From Paludibacterium paludis (GTDB lineage Bacteria; Pseudomonadota; Gammaproteobacteria; Burkholderiales; Chromobacteriaceae): a stretch of DNA of 64,000 nt. The notes beneath the pieces are model-generated. The model worked only from the letters and a program-made list of their open reading frames with translations, was not told the DNA's origin and did no database searches. This document shows, one piece after another, positions 28,612-37,437 of the stretch (the stretch's first letter is position 1; each line of letters begins with the position of its first letter). The stretch covers positions 3,410,001-3,474,000 of the forward strand of contig NZ_CP069161.1 in the NCBI RefSeq assembly GCF_018802605.1, read 5' to 3'. Both the position numbers and the translations under genes were made by a program.

Positions 28612-28947
28612 ATGGAGAAGGAACGGATCATTCAGGAGTTCGTGCCCGGCAAGCAAGTGACACTGGCGCATCTGATCTCCCATCCCACCGAAGAGCTGTC
28701 GCGCAAGATCGGCGTCGCCCAGGCCGAAGCCATCGGCATCATGACGCTGACCCCGGGCGAAACGGCCATGATCGCCGGCGACCTGGCCTGCAAGGCGGCC
28801 AATATCGAGATCGGGTTTCTCGACCGGTTCTCCGGCGCGCTGGTGATCACCGGCAGCTGCGGCGCGGTGGAAGAGGCGCTGCACCAGACGATCGCCGGCC
28901 TGAAGCGGCTGCTCGGTTACACCGTTTGCGCGCTGACGCGCTCGTGA
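28612..28947 (+). CDS. eutS: ethanolamine utilisation microcompartment shell protein EutS
   Basis: A 111-residue circularly permuted BMC-domain protein that forms (often bent) hexamers in the shell facets or edges. Nearly every segment matches enterobacterial EutS as I recall it: [50 protein letters not shown]. It opens a 17-gene operon. The 161 bp upstream (28451-28611) should carry the EutR-controlled promoter, but no clear -35/-10 or sigma-54 motif was found there. Confidence 0.97.
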   Translation: MEKERIIQEFVPGKQVTLAHLISHPTEELSRKIGVAQAEAIGIMTLTPGETAMIAGDLACKAANIEIGFLDRFSGALVITGSCGAVEEALHQTIAGLKRLLGYTVCALTRS

Positions 28948-28955
28948 GATCCGCG

Positions 28956-29435
28956 ATGAGCACGCCTGTCCGATTCGCGCTGGTGGGGCCGGTCGAAGCC
29001 GGTAAGTCCACCCTGTTCCGCGCCTTGCACGGCGACGACGGCGAGGTCCGCAAGACCCAGGCCGTGGAATACGACACGGAAGGCTGCATCGACACCCCGG
29101 GCGAGTTCTTCTGCCATCCGCGATTGCATCACGCACTGATCAACAGCACCGCCGATTGCGATCTTCTGATCTATGTGCACCCGGCCAACGACATGGAGTG
29201 CCGGCTTCCGCCCGGCCTTCTGGACGTGTACGCGCAACGCCGCCTGGTCACCGTCATCAGCAAGACCGACCTGCCCGACGCCCGGCCCGACGCCGTGGAA
29301 GCCATGCTGCGCGACCAGGGCATCGGCGGCGAAATCCTGCGCGTATCGGGACTGGAGCCGGACAGCGTGGCCGCGCTCAAGACCCGCTTGGGACTGAATC
29401 GAGAATCCGCCGCCAAACCGCGGCAAACCGAATGA
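28956..29435 (+). CDS. eutP: EutP, P-loop protein of ethanolamine utilisation
   Basis: A 159-residue small GTPase-fold protein with Walker A GPVEAGKS near the N terminus, KTQAVEYD, DTPGEFFCHP and the guanine-type motif SKTD. The family has been reported to have acetate-kinase activity in Salmonella; its precise role is still debated. It starts 8 bp after eutS. The frame upstream of ATG 28956 is open but is out of frame with eutS and without family similarity. Confidence 0.94.
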   Translation: MSTPVRFALVGPVEAGKSTLFRALHGDDGEVRKTQAVEYDTEGCIDTPGEFFCHPRLHHALINSTADCDLLIYVHPANDMECRLPPGLLDVYAQRRLVTVISKTDLPDARPDAVEAMLRDQGIGGEILRVSGLEPDSVAALKTRLGLNRESAAKPRQTE

Positions 29436-29446
29436 GGCGAATGGAA

Positions 29447-30121
29447 ATGTTGAAAAAGCTGATCAGCGCGGAAACCGTGCGCGCCGCCCATGCCGAGGGA
29501 GAGACGCATCTCTGGGTCAACGTGCGCGAACATATCGTCACACCGGAAGCCCGCGTGGTGGCCGAGCGGCTGGGTTTGATTCTCGCCGACACCGAAGCAC
29601 CGGCGGCGCCTGACGGCACCGCATCCGTAACCCCCTCCGGCGAAGCCGACGCCCTGCGGGAAATCCGCGCGCGGGTGCTGGCCCAACTGCCCGAAGGCTC
29701 GGTGAGCGCCGAGCTGGTGGAACAACTGGTGCGCAAGGCGGCGGCCGAGCATCTGGGCACCGCGCAGGCCGGGCCGGCCATCAAATGCGTACGCGCCGAC
29801 GAGGTGAGCATGGGGGTGTTCGACGGCGCCGGCCCCGGCCAGCAGGTCAGGATCGCCGACGTGATCACCGCCGCGGACGGCAGCGCGATGGCGGCCGGCT
29901 TCATGCAGTGGGAAAACGCCTTCTTCCCCTGGACGCTCAATTACGACGAAGTGGATCTGGTGCTGGAAGGCGAATTGCATGTCCGCCACGGCGGGCGGAC
30001 CACGGTGGCCCGGGCCGGCGATGTGGTGTTCATTCCCAAGGGCTCCAGCATCGAGTTCGGCACACCGCAGCGGGTGCGTTTTCTGTATGTGGCCTACCCG
30101 GCCAACTGGCAAAGCTGTTGA
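29447..30121 (+). CDS. eutQ: EutQ, cupin-type acetate kinase of ethanolamine utilisation
   Basis: A 224-residue protein with an N-terminal segment LKKLISAETVRAAHAEG, a variable Ala/Pro linker, and a C-terminal cupin barrel (about 125-224) with MAAGFMQWENAFFPWTLNYDE, VLEGELHVRH and FIPKGSSIEFGT. Cupin EutQ has acetate-kinase activity in Salmonella, so it could regenerate ATP from acetyl phosphate made by EutD. ATG 29447 fits the family N terminus (GAGG 9 bases upstream); ATG 29441 is an alternative. Confidence 0.94.
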   Translation: MLKKLISAETVRAAHAEGETHLWVNVREHIVTPEARVVAERLGLILADTEAPAAPDGTASVTPSGEADALREIRARVLAQLPEGSVSAELVEQLVRKAAAEHLGTAQAGPAIKCVRADEVSMGVFDGAGPGQQVRIADVITAADGSAMAAGFMQWENAFFPWTLNYDEVDLVLEGELHVRHGGRTTVARAGDVVFIPKGSSIEFGTPQRVRFLYVAYPANWQSC

Positions 30122-30128
30122 GGCGGAT

Positions 30129-30938
30129 ATGGGCAACTTCATCACCGAGGACTGGCTGCGATCCCGCCACTCGCTGGCGCGCCACACTGAAATCACCCTG
30201 CCGCGCGACGCGAAGCTGACACCGTCGGCCGAAGAGCTCCTGAAAAGCCGCGATGTCGCCATCCGCTATCTGGACGACAAGGGCAGTGTATTCCGCGCCG
30301 AGCCGGACAACGAACGCCATGCGGTGCACGCCCTCACCGGCCGCGACCGGCGCACGGAATCCTGCTGCCAGCTGTGCCGCCAGCCGGTGGCGCGCAAGAC
30401 CGAGGCGCTGACGCACCTGAACGCCGACACCCTGGTCGCGAAAAACCATCCGCGCATCGCCTTCCGGGGCAAGCTGGACAGCGCCATCGCCCAGGCGGTG
30501 TGGGCGCAGGCCGAATGGGAAGAGCGCCGCGCGCCGGCGCCGCTGGCGCACTATCTCGCCGATATCCGCTCGGCGCTGGGCAATGTGCTGCGCGCCGAAG
30601 TCTGCGGCGAGGCCATGCCGCCCATCGCCATGGGCGACGCCGACGACGCGCGCCTGCACGAATTATCGCACCGGCCGCTGGCCCTGCTCGGGCACGACCA
30701 TATCGTCCCATCCGTCGAACATGGCGCCGATGTCGCCCGGCTCAATCTGCTGCGGACCACGATCCGCGAGTGCGAAACCGCGGCCGCCGGCCTGTTTCTG
30801 GACGCCGACTTCCAGGTGAGCCGTCCGGACATCCTGCAAGCGCTCAACCGGCTGAGCAGCGCCGTCTACGTGCTGATGCTCCTCGCGCTGCTGGCTCGGC
30901 TCGGCAAACCCCTGCCGAATCTGGGAGAGACGTCATGA
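30129..30938 (+). CDS. eutT: ethanolamine utilisation cobalamin adenosyltransferase EutT
   Basis: A 269-residue enzyme that adenosylates cob(I)alamin, keeping the B12 coenzyme of ethanolamine ammonia-lyase supplied. The metal-binding pattern H-X11-CC-X2-C is intact ([17 protein letters not shown], about residue 64-80). [19 protein letters not shown] and [17 protein letters not shown] match the family. It ends in an ATGA overlap with eutD, indicating coupled translation. Confidence 0.95.
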   Translation: MGNFITEDWLRSRHSLARHTEITLPRDAKLTPSAEELLKSRDVAIRYLDDKGSVFRAEPDNERHAVHALTGRDRRTESCCQLCRQPVARKTEALTHLNADTLVAKNHPRIAFRGKLDSAIAQAVWAQAEWEERRAPAPLAHYLADIRSALGNVLRAEVCGEAMPPIAMGDADDARLHELSHRPLALLGHDHIVPSVEHGADVARLNLLRTTIRECETAAAGLFLDADFQVSRPDILQALNRLSSAVYVLMLLALLARLGKPLPNLGETS

Positions 30939-31945
30939 ACCTGCTCGGTCAATGCCGTCTCGCCGCGCGGGAGCATCCGGCCCGCATCGTATTCCCGGAC
31001 AGCCTGGACGAGCGCTGCGTGCGCGCCGCCCACGAGCTCGCGCAGGCCGGTCTCGCGCGTCCCGTACTGCTGGCCAACCCCTTCGAGCTGCGCCATTTCT
31101 GCCATGCGCGCGGGCTGCCGCTCACCGGATTGGCCGTGCACGACCCGGCCGCCTCCACACGCCTGTCCTCCTACCTTGCGGCGCTGGCGGCACGCCAGCC
31201 CAAGGAACATGAAACCACGTTGCGCGAGTGGCTGGTCCGGCCGCTGTGGTTCGGCGCGGCCATGCTCGCCGCCGGCGACGCCGACCTGTGCATCGCCGGC
31301 AACCACTCGTCCACCCCGGATGTCTTGCGCGCCGCGCTCAGGGTGATCGGCCTCGCCGAAGGCAATCGCACCGTGTCGTCGGTGTTCTTCATGCTGCCTC
31401 CCGATGACGGCGAACCGCTCGGCTTTGCCGACTGCGGCGTGGTGCCGCGCCCGACACCGGAACAGCTGGCCGACATCGCGCTGGCCAGCGCCGCCAGCTA
31501 CCGCGCCGTGACCGGCCGCGAGCCGCGTGTCGCCATGCTGTCCTTCTCCAGCCACGGCAGCGCCCGCCACGCGGATGCGGACAAGGTGCGCGCGGCCACG
31601 GCGCTGGTGCGCGAGCGGGCGCCGCGTCTGGCGATCGACGGCGAGTTGCAGTGGGATGCGGCCATGGTGCCGGAAGTGGCCGCCGTCAAGGCGCCGGGCG
31701 GCCCGCTCGCCGGACGTGCCAACGTGCTGGTTTTTCCGTCGTTGGAGGCCGGCAACATCGGCTACAAGATCGCCCAGCGACTGGGCGGCTACCAGGCGCT
31801 GGGCCCGATGGTACAGGGGCTGGCCCGACCACTGCACGACCTGTCCCGGGGCTGCAGCGTGGAAGACATGGTCAACGTCAGTCTGCTGGCCATGAAGATG
31901 TGCAATGCGGATGGCGCGGCGCGGCAGCGAGCGTCGGCCGCCTAG
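30935..31945 (+). CDS. eutD: phosphate acetyltransferase EutD
   Basis: A 336-residue Pta-domain enzyme converting acetyl-CoA and phosphate to acetyl phosphate and CoA, which recycles CoA within the compartment. Family segments: [82 protein letters not shown]. It lacks the extra N-terminal domain of the long housekeeping Pta. Start overlaps the eutT stop by 4 bases. Confidence 0.94.
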   Translation: MNLLGQCRLAAREHPARIVFPDSLDERCVRAAHELAQAGLARPVLLANPFELRHFCHARGLPLTGLAVHDPAASTRLSSYLAALAARQPKEHETTLREWLVRPLWFGAAMLAAGDADLCIAGNHSSTPDVLRAALRVIGLAEGNRTVSSVFFMLPPDDGEPLGFADCGVVPRPTPEQLADIALASAASYRAVTGREPRVAMLSFSSHGSARHADADKVRAATALVRERAPRLAIDGELQWDAAMVPEVAAVKAPGGPLAGRANVLVFPSLEAGNIGYKIAQRLGGYQALGPMVQGLARPLHDLSRGCSVEDMVNVSLLAMKMCNADGAARQRASAA

Positions 31946-31983
31946 GCAAGATGAATTAACCCAACCCTTCAAGGAGTGTGCAA

Positions 31984-32277
31984 ATGGAAGCTCTTGGCAT
32001 GATTGAAACCCGCGGCATGGTAGCCCTGATCGAAGCCTCCGACGCGATGGTCAAAGCGGCCCGCGTCAAGCTGGTCGGCGTCAAGCAGATCGGCGGCGGC
32101 CTCGTGACCGCGATGGTGCGCGGCGACGTGGCCGCGTGCAAGGCCGCCACGGACGCCGGGGCCGCCGCGGCGCAACGCATCGGTGAACTGGTGTCGGTGC
32201 ACGTGATTCCGCGTCCCCACGCCGATCTGGAAGAAGTGTTTCCGATCAAAATGCCGGCCGACCAGAACCTCGATTGA
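31984..32277 (+). CDS. eutM: major microcompartment shell hexamer protein EutM
   Basis: A 97-residue single BMC-domain protein, the main hexameric tile of the Eut shell. It is almost identical to the enterobacterial protein as recalled: [33 protein letters not shown] (pore loop), [37 protein letters not shown] sits 7 bases before ATG 31984, the strongest ribosome site in the operon, fitting a high-copy shell protein. Confidence 0.98.
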   Translation: MEALGMIETRGMVALIEASDAMVKAARVKLVGVKQIGGGLVTAMVRGDVAACKAATDAGAAAAQRIGELVSVHVIPRPHADLEEVFPIKMPADQNLD

Positions 32278-32292
32278 ACGTCGGCGGACCGC

Positions 32293-32330
32293 GGCCGGCG
32301 GCTGACGGCGTCAGACGGCCGGCTCTTTTC
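32293..32330 (+). terminator. intra-operon hairpin with T-run between eutM and eutN
   Basis: Outer arms GCCGGC / GCCGGC (32294-32299, 32318-32323) and inner arms CTGAC / GTCAG (32302-32306, 32310-32314) stack into one stem, followed by TCTTTTC. It looks like a partial terminator or an RNA-processing stem that would favour eutM over downstream genes. Confidence 0.55.
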
Positions 32331-32380
32331 AAACGACCGCACGCCGTCACGCGCGGCAGGCGGAAAACGGAAGCAGGCAC

Positions 32381-32665
32381 ATGAAACTGGGCATCGTGGT
32401 GGGACAGGTGGTGTCCACCGTCAAGCACGGCGGCTTGCAGAAAGACCGCCTGCTGCTGGTGGAAATGATCATGCCGGACGGCCAGCCCGCCGGCGGCACG
32501 CAGGTGGCGGCCGACAGCCTCGGCGCCGGCGACGGCGAGTGGGTGCTTCTGGTGGCCGGCAGCTCGGCGCGGCGCATGCTGGACGAAGACACCCCGGTGG
32601 ATCTGGGTGTGGTCGGCATCGTCGACGAAGTGGTGTTCAGGCAGCAAGTGGTTTACCACAAGTGA
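32381..32665 (+). CDS. eutN: microcompartment vertex protein EutN
   Basis: A 94-residue EutN/CcmL-type protein that forms pentamers capping shell vertices: MKLGIVVGQVVSTVKHGGL, KLLLVEM-type strand and the C-terminal AIDEVV-like stretch GIVDEVVFRQQVVYHK. It follows eutM by 103 bp, the widest gap between shell genes, which contains the hairpin above. Confidence 0.96.
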   Translation: MKLGIVVGQVVSTVKHGGLQKDRLLLVEMIMPDGQPAGGTQVAADSLGAGDGEWVLLVAGSSARRMLDEDTPVDLGVVGIVDEVVFRQQVVYHK

Positions 32666-32705
32666 TCCGGCCGCCCGGATCGCTTGGCAAGACAAGGAGC
32701 GGGTT

Positions 32706-34118
32706 GTGGAACTGAAGGCAAGCGATATCGAAGACGTGGTCAAAGCGGTGCTGGCATCGATGGGGCATACCGCCCCGGCGCGGCGGGCGCCGGCATTGCC
32801 GCCGGGCATTTTCGCGGAACTTGACGATGCCGTGGCCGCGGCCAGAAGCGCCCAGGCCGCCTTGCGCAGTGTCGCGCTGCGCGAACGCATCATCGCCGCC
32901 ATCCGCGCGGCCGGCGAAACGCACGCCCGCGAACTGGCGGAACTGGCGGTCGCCGAAACCGGCATGGGCCGGGTGGACGACAAGATCGCCAAGAACGTGG
33001 CGCAGGCCCGGCACACCCCCGGCGTGGAGTGTCTGCACGCGCAGGTGCTGACCGGCGACAGGGGGCTCACGCTGATCGAGAATGCCGCCTGGGGCGTGAT
33101 CGCCTCGGTCACGCCGTCCACCAACCCCGCCGCCACGGTCATCAACAACGCGATCAGCATGATCGCCGCCGGCAACAGCGTGGTGTTCGCCCCCCACCCC
33201 GCCGCCCGGAAAACGTCGCAGCGGGCGATCTCGCTGCTGAACGAGGCCATCCTCGCCGCCGGCGGTCCGGCCGACCTCCTGACCACGGTGGCCAAACCCG
33301 ACATCGACACCGCGCAGCGGCTGTTCCGTTACCCCGGCATCCATCTTCTGGTGGTCACCGGCGGCGAAGCCGTCGTGGAGGCCGCGCGCAAGGTCACCGA
33401 CAAGCGGCTGATCGCCGCCGGCGCCGGCAATCCGCCGGTGGTGGTGGACGAAACCGCCGATATCGCCCGCGCCGCGCGCGACATCGTCTGGGGCGCGTCC
33501 TTCGACAACAACATCATCTGCGCGGACGAGAAGGCGCTGATCGCCGTGGACGCGATCTGCGACGACCTGAAGGTGGCAATGGAAAACCATCGCGCGGTGG
33601 AACTGACCGCCGAGGAGGCCGAGCGGCTGGTTGCCATTTTGCTGACGCGGGTGGACGAACAGGGCCGCGGCGCGGTCAGCCGCGACTGGGTGGGGCGCGA
33701 TGCGGTGAAAATCGCCGCCGCGATCGGCCTGAAAGTGCCGGACGATACCCGGCTGCTGTTCGTGGAAACGCCGGCCGATCACCCGTTCGCCGTCACCGAA
33801 CTGATGATGCCGGTGCTGCCGGTGGTGCGCGCGCGCGATGTGGACGAGGCGATCGCGCTTGCCGTGAAACTCGAAGGCGGCTGCCGCCACACGGCGGCGA
33901 TGCACTCGCGCAACCTCGATCATCTGGACCGGATGGCCAACGCCATCAACACCAGCATCTTCGTCAAGAACGGCCCCTGTCTTGCCGGCCTCGGCTTTGG
34001 CGGCGAAGGCTGGACCACGATGACGATCTCGACGCCGACCGGCGAGGGCGTCACCTCCGCCCGCACCTTCGTGCGACTGCGCCGCTGTGTGCTGGTCGAC
34101 CATTTCCGCATCGTGTGA
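32706..34118 (+). CDS. eutE: acetaldehyde dehydrogenase (CoA-acylating) EutE
   Basis: A 470-residue ALDH-fold enzyme that turns acetaldehyde, NAD and CoA into acetyl-CoA inside the compartment. The catalytic Cys is in FDNNIICADEK (about residue 274); VTPSTNPAATVINN, GAGNPPVVVDETADIARAARD and ELMMPVLPVVRA are family marks. The N-terminal helix ASDIEDVVKAVLASM is followed by an Ala/Pro linker and resembles a shell-targeting peptide. Start is GTG 32706 with AAGGAG 6 bases before it. Confidence 0.96.
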   Translation: MELKASDIEDVVKAVLASMGHTAPARRAPALPPGIFAELDDAVAAARSAQAALRSVALRERIIAAIRAAGETHARELAELAVAETGMGRVDDKIAKNVAQARHTPGVECLHAQVLTGDRGLTLIENAAWGVIASVTPSTNPAATVINNAISMIAAGNSVVFAPHPAARKTSQRAISLLNEAILAAGGPADLLTTVAKPDIDTAQRLFRYPGIHLLVVTGGEAVVEAARKVTDKRLIAAGAGNPPVVVDETADIARAARDIVWGASFDNNIICADEKALIAVDAICDDLKVAMENHRAVELTAEEAERLVAILLTRVDEQGRGAVSRDWVGRDAVKIAAAIGLKVPDDTRLLFVETPADHPFAVTELMMPVLPVVRARDVDEAIALAVKLEGGCRHTAAMHSRNLDHLDRMANAINTSIFVKNGPCLAGLGFGGEGWTTMTISTPTGEGVTSARTFVRLRRCVLVDHFRIV

Positions 34119-34129
34119 GGAAGCTCGCC

Positions 34130-34993
34130 ATGCCGACCGCTTCCCCGACCCCCGAATGGCTGCGGCGACGCCTGCGCGCCGCGCAGGCGTTGCATCACGG
34201 CGCCACACGGCGCGAGCCGGCTCCCGGCATGCGCCTGGGCATCGACCTTGGCACCAGCGACGTGGTGTCGGTGGTGGTGGCGCCGGATGGCGAGCCGGTC
34301 GCGGTCTGCCTGGACTGGGCCGACGTGGTGCGCGACGGCGTGGTGTGGAATTTCTTCGGCGCGGTGGAGATTGTCCGCCGCCATCTGGACGCGCTGGAGC
34401 GGCGCCTCGGGCACCGTTTCGCCGAAGCGTCCACCTCATTTCCGCCCGGCACCGACCCGCGCATCTCGGTCAACGTGCTCGAAGCGGCCGGACTCGCGGT
34501 GCGCGGCGTCATCGACGAACCGTCGGCGGTGGCCGCCCTGCTGGGGCTGGAGCACGCCGCCGTGGTGGACATCGGCGGCGGCACCACCGGCATCGCCATC
34601 GTCGAGCACGGCGAGGTGATCTACAGCGCGGACGAAGCCACCGGCGGCCATCACGTCTCGCTGACACTGTCCGGCCGGCACGGCCTGCCGCTCGATGAGG
34701 TGGAGATCCTCAAGCGCGAGCGCGGCGAGGAGGTCTGGCCCGTCGTCCGGCCGGTATTCGAAAAGATGTGCGACATCGTGCGCCGCCACCTGGATCGCAT
34801 GCCGCAAGGCGATCTTTACCTGTCCGGCGGCTCCTGCTCGCTGCCCGGGGTGCGCGAACTCTTCGCGCGCGAGTTTCCCGCGCACCGCGTCCACCTGCCC
34901 GAGCCGCCGATCTATCTGACACCGCTCGCCATCGCCTGCCACGCGGCGGACGATGGCGCGCAAGGAGCACGTCATGCAAGCCACCGACCTTGA
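34130..34993 (+). CDS. eutJ: EutJ, Hsp70/actin-fold chaperone-like protein
   Basis: A 287-residue protein of the actin/Hsp70 nucleotide-binding fold: LGIDLGTSDVVSVVV (phosphate 1), FPPGTDPRISVNVLEAAGL, AAVVDIGGGTTGIAIV (phosphate 2) and YLSGGSCSLPGV (adenosine site). It has no substrate-binding domain. EutJ is thought to be a chaperone or reactivating factor; its role is not settled. GAGGAAG before the ATG sets the start. Its 3' end overlaps eutG by 20 bp. Confidence 0.93.
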   Translation: MPTASPTPEWLRRRLRAAQALHHGATRREPAPGMRLGIDLGTSDVVSVVVAPDGEPVAVCLDWADVVRDGVVWNFFGAVEIVRRHLDALERRLGHRFAEASTSFPPGTDPRISVNVLEAAGLAVRGVIDEPSAVAALLGLEHAAVVDIGGGTTGIAIVEHGEVIYSADEATGGHHVSLTLSGRHGLPLDEVEILKRERGEEVWPVVRPVFEKMCDIVRRHLDRMPQGDLYLSGGSCSLPGVRELFAREFPAHRVHLPEPPIYLTPLAIACHAADDGAQGARHASHRP

Positions 34994-36188
34994 CCTGGCG
35001 CTGTATCACGCCATCGATCTTTTCAGCGCCCGCGAGGTACAGACCTTCGCGGTGCCCCCCGCCACCCTGATCGGCACCGGCGCCATCGCCCGGACGGGCG
35101 AGGCGGCGGCCCGGCTCGGCCTGCAACGGGTTTTCGTGACGGCCGACGGCTTCTTGCTGGACCGGGGGCAGGCCGACGCCCTGCTGCGTTCGCTCGCGCG
35201 GCACGATATCGACGCCGAATGCTACCGCTATCCCGGAGGAGAGCCCGACAGCGCCACGGTGGAAGAGGCCGCGCGCCGGCTCGCCGGCGCCAAGTGCGAT
35301 GGCATCGTCGCGTTCGGTGGCGGCTCGGTGCTGGACACGGCCAAGGCCATCGCCATGCTGGCCCCCCATCCCGGCATGGACGTCGCCGGCCTGGCCGGCG
35401 CGCCGGCGCTGCCCAACGGCCGGATGCCGCTCATCCTGGCGCCGACCACCGCCGGCACCGGCTCGGAAGCCTCCAACATCACCGTGGTCACCGATAGCGC
35501 CAGCGGCATCAAGCAGGCCATCGTCCACCCCGCGCTGATTCCCGACCTCGCGGTGATCGATGCCGGCCTGACGCTGGACATGCCCGCCGCGCTGACCGCC
35601 GCCACCGGCATCGATGCGCTGACCCACGCCATCGAGGCCTATGTCGCACGCGGCGCCAACCCGCTCACCCAGGCGCTGGCGCTGCGCGCCATCACCCTGA
35701 TCGGCCGCGCGCTGCCCGTCGCCGTGGGCCAGGGACACAACCTCGCGGCACGCCAGGACATGATGCTGGGTTCGTATCTGGCCGGCATGGCCTTCTCCAA
35801 CGCGGGGCTGGGACTGGTGCACGCGATAGCCCATCAGATCGGCGCGCGCTATCACATCCCGCACGGCGTCGCCAACGCCGTGCTGCTGCCCTCGGTGCTG
35901 CGCTTTAACCGGCTGGTTTCGGCTCGCGCCTACCGCGACATCGGTCAGGCGCTATGCGGCGAGCCCCTGGGGGCGGACGAACTGATCGCGGCGGTGGCGC
36001 GGCTGATCACGGACATCGGCCTGCCCGGCGGCCTGCGTCTGCCGGGTGTCTCGCCGGACGATTTCGCCGCGCTGGCCGAGGCCGCGCTCACCGACGCCTG
36101 TCTTGCCGGCAATCCGCGCGAGGCCGGCCGCGAGGACATCATCGGCCTTTACCGCCACGCCTGGAATCGCCAGGCGCAGGAGAACTGA
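34974..36188 (+). CDS. eutG: iron-containing alcohol dehydrogenase EutG
   Basis: A 404-residue class III alcohol dehydrogenase that reduces acetaldehyde to ethanol and so regenerates NAD for EutE. GGGSVLDTAKAIA binds cofactor; metal ligands lie around DALTHAIEAY and GLVHAIAHQ...HIPHGVANAVLLP (about 260-290). The N terminus (LDLALYHAIDLF) is an amphipathic helix before a linker, possibly targeting. AAGGAG precedes ATG 34974, inside the end of eutJ. Confidence 0.95.
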   Translation: MQATDLDLALYHAIDLFSAREVQTFAVPPATLIGTGAIARTGEAAARLGLQRVFVTADGFLLDRGQADALLRSLARHDIDAECYRYPGGEPDSATVEEAARRLAGAKCDGIVAFGGGSVLDTAKAIAMLAPHPGMDVAGLAGAPALPNGRMPLILAPTTAGTGSEASNITVVTDSASGIKQAIVHPALIPDLAVIDAGLTLDMPAALTAATGIDALTHAIEAYVARGANPLTQALALRAITLIGRALPVAVGQGHNLAARQDMMLGSYLAGMAFSNAGLGLVHAIAHQIGARYHIPHGVANAVLLPSVLRFNRLVSARAYRDIGQALCGEPLGADELIAAVARLITDIGLPGGLRLPGVSPDDFAALAEAALTDACLAGNPREAGREDIIGLYRHAWNRQAQEN

Positions 36189-36217
36189 ATCGCTGATTGG
36201 AAAAAGGGAGCAACATC

Positions 36218-37426
36218 ATGGGCATCAACGAAATCATCATGTGGATCATGATGACCTTCATGGTCATCGCGGCGCTGGACAGAATGATGGCGCAGTTCGG
36301 CGGCTCGGAGACCGTGCTCGGCAAAGTGGGACTGGGGTCGCTCGGGCGCCAGATCAGCGGCGCGGGCTCGCAGTTCGAGGAAGGCTTCATGGCGATGGGC
36401 GCGCTCGGCCTCGCCATGGTCGGCGTGATCGCGCTCGCGCCGGTACTGGCGCACTGGCTCGGGCCGGTGGTGATTCCACTGTATGAAGCGGTCGGGGCCA
36501 GCCCGGCGATGTTCGCCACCACCCTGCTCGCCAACGACATGGGCGGCTTCTTCCTCGCCAAGCAGCTGTCGGGCGGCGACACCGCGGCCTGGCTCTACGC
36601 CGGCCTGATCCTCGGCGCGATGATGGGACCGACCATCGTGTTCAATATCCCGGTGGCGCTCGGCATCATCGACAAGGCCGACCGGCGTTTTCTGGCGCTG
36701 GGCGTGATGGCGGGAATGGTCACCATTCCGCTGGGCTGTCTCGCCGGCGGGGTGACGGCCATGCTGAGCGACGTCTCGGTGAACGGCCAGCCTGTCGTGT
36801 TCACACTGCCGATGCTGCTGGTCAACATGATCCCGGTCATCGTCGTCGCGGTGCTGTTGGCCGTCGGCCTCAAGCTGTGCCCGGAAAAAATGATCGCCGG
36901 CTTCCAGGTGTTCGCGAAGTGCCTGGTGGTGCTGATCACCGCCGGCCTCGCGCTGGCGGTATTGCAAGCGACCCTGGGCGTAGCGCTGGTGCCGGGCATG
37001 GATCCGATCTTCACCGCCAGGGGCGACGAGCCGGGCACCATGCGCGCGATCGAGGTGATCGGCTTCATCGCCTGCGTGCTGCTGGGCGCCTACCCGATGG
37101 TGTTCATTCTGACGCGCTGGTTCGAAAAACCGCTGATGCGCGTGGGCGGCCTGCTCGGCATGAACAATAGCGCCGCCGCCGGCATGGTGGCCACGCTGGC
37201 CAACTCCATTCCCATGTTCGGGCTGATGAGCAAGATGGACGACAGGGGCAAGGTGATCAACGTCGCCTTCGCCGTGTCGGCCGCCTTCACCTTCGGCGAT
37301 CACCTCGGCTTCACCGCCGCCAACGTCTCCAGCATGATTTTTCCGATGATCGTCGGCAAGCTGGTGGGTGGCGTCAGCGCCGTGCTGCTGGCGATGAGAC
37401 TCGCGCCCGCGGCGCAACAGGATTGA
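36218..37426 (+). CDS. eutH: ethanolamine permease-like protein EutH
   Basis: A 402-residue integral membrane protein with about ten transmembrane helices, matching EutH (GINEIIMWIMMTFMVIAALDRM; TTLLANDMGGFFLAKQL; GATIVFNIPVALGI-type and SIPMFGLMSKMDDRGKVINVAFAVSAAFTFGDHLGF segments). EutH aids ethanolamine entry at low pH or low concentration. AGGGAG precedes ATG 36218. Confidence 0.95.
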   Translation: MGINEIIMWIMMTFMVIAALDRMMAQFGGSETVLGKVGLGSLGRQISGAGSQFEEGFMAMGALGLAMVGVIALAPVLAHWLGPVVIPLYEAVGASPAMFATTLLANDMGGFFLAKQLSGGDTAAWLYAGLILGAMMGPTIVFNIPVALGIIDKADRRFLALGVMAGMVTIPLGCLAGGVTAMLSDVSVNGQPVVFTLPMLLVNMIPVIVVAVLLAVGLKLCPEKMIAGFQVFAKCLVVLITAGLALAVLQATLGVALVPGMDPIFTARGDEPGTMRAIEVIGFIACVLLGAYPMVFILTRWFEKPLMRVGGLLGMNNSAAAGMVATLANSIPMFGLMSKMDDRGKVINVAFAVSAAFTFGDHLGFTAANVSSMIFPMIVGKLVGGVSAVLLAMRLAPAAQQD

Positions 37427-37437
37427 GGCGACACACC

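Noticed and set aside
33029..34130. Long Arg-rich frame running through eutE into eutJ, and similar frames before eutP, eutB and eutD, suggesting fusion proteins.
   Set aside because: The extra parts are out-of-frame translations of the preceding eut gene; the real starts have ribosome sites and family N termini.
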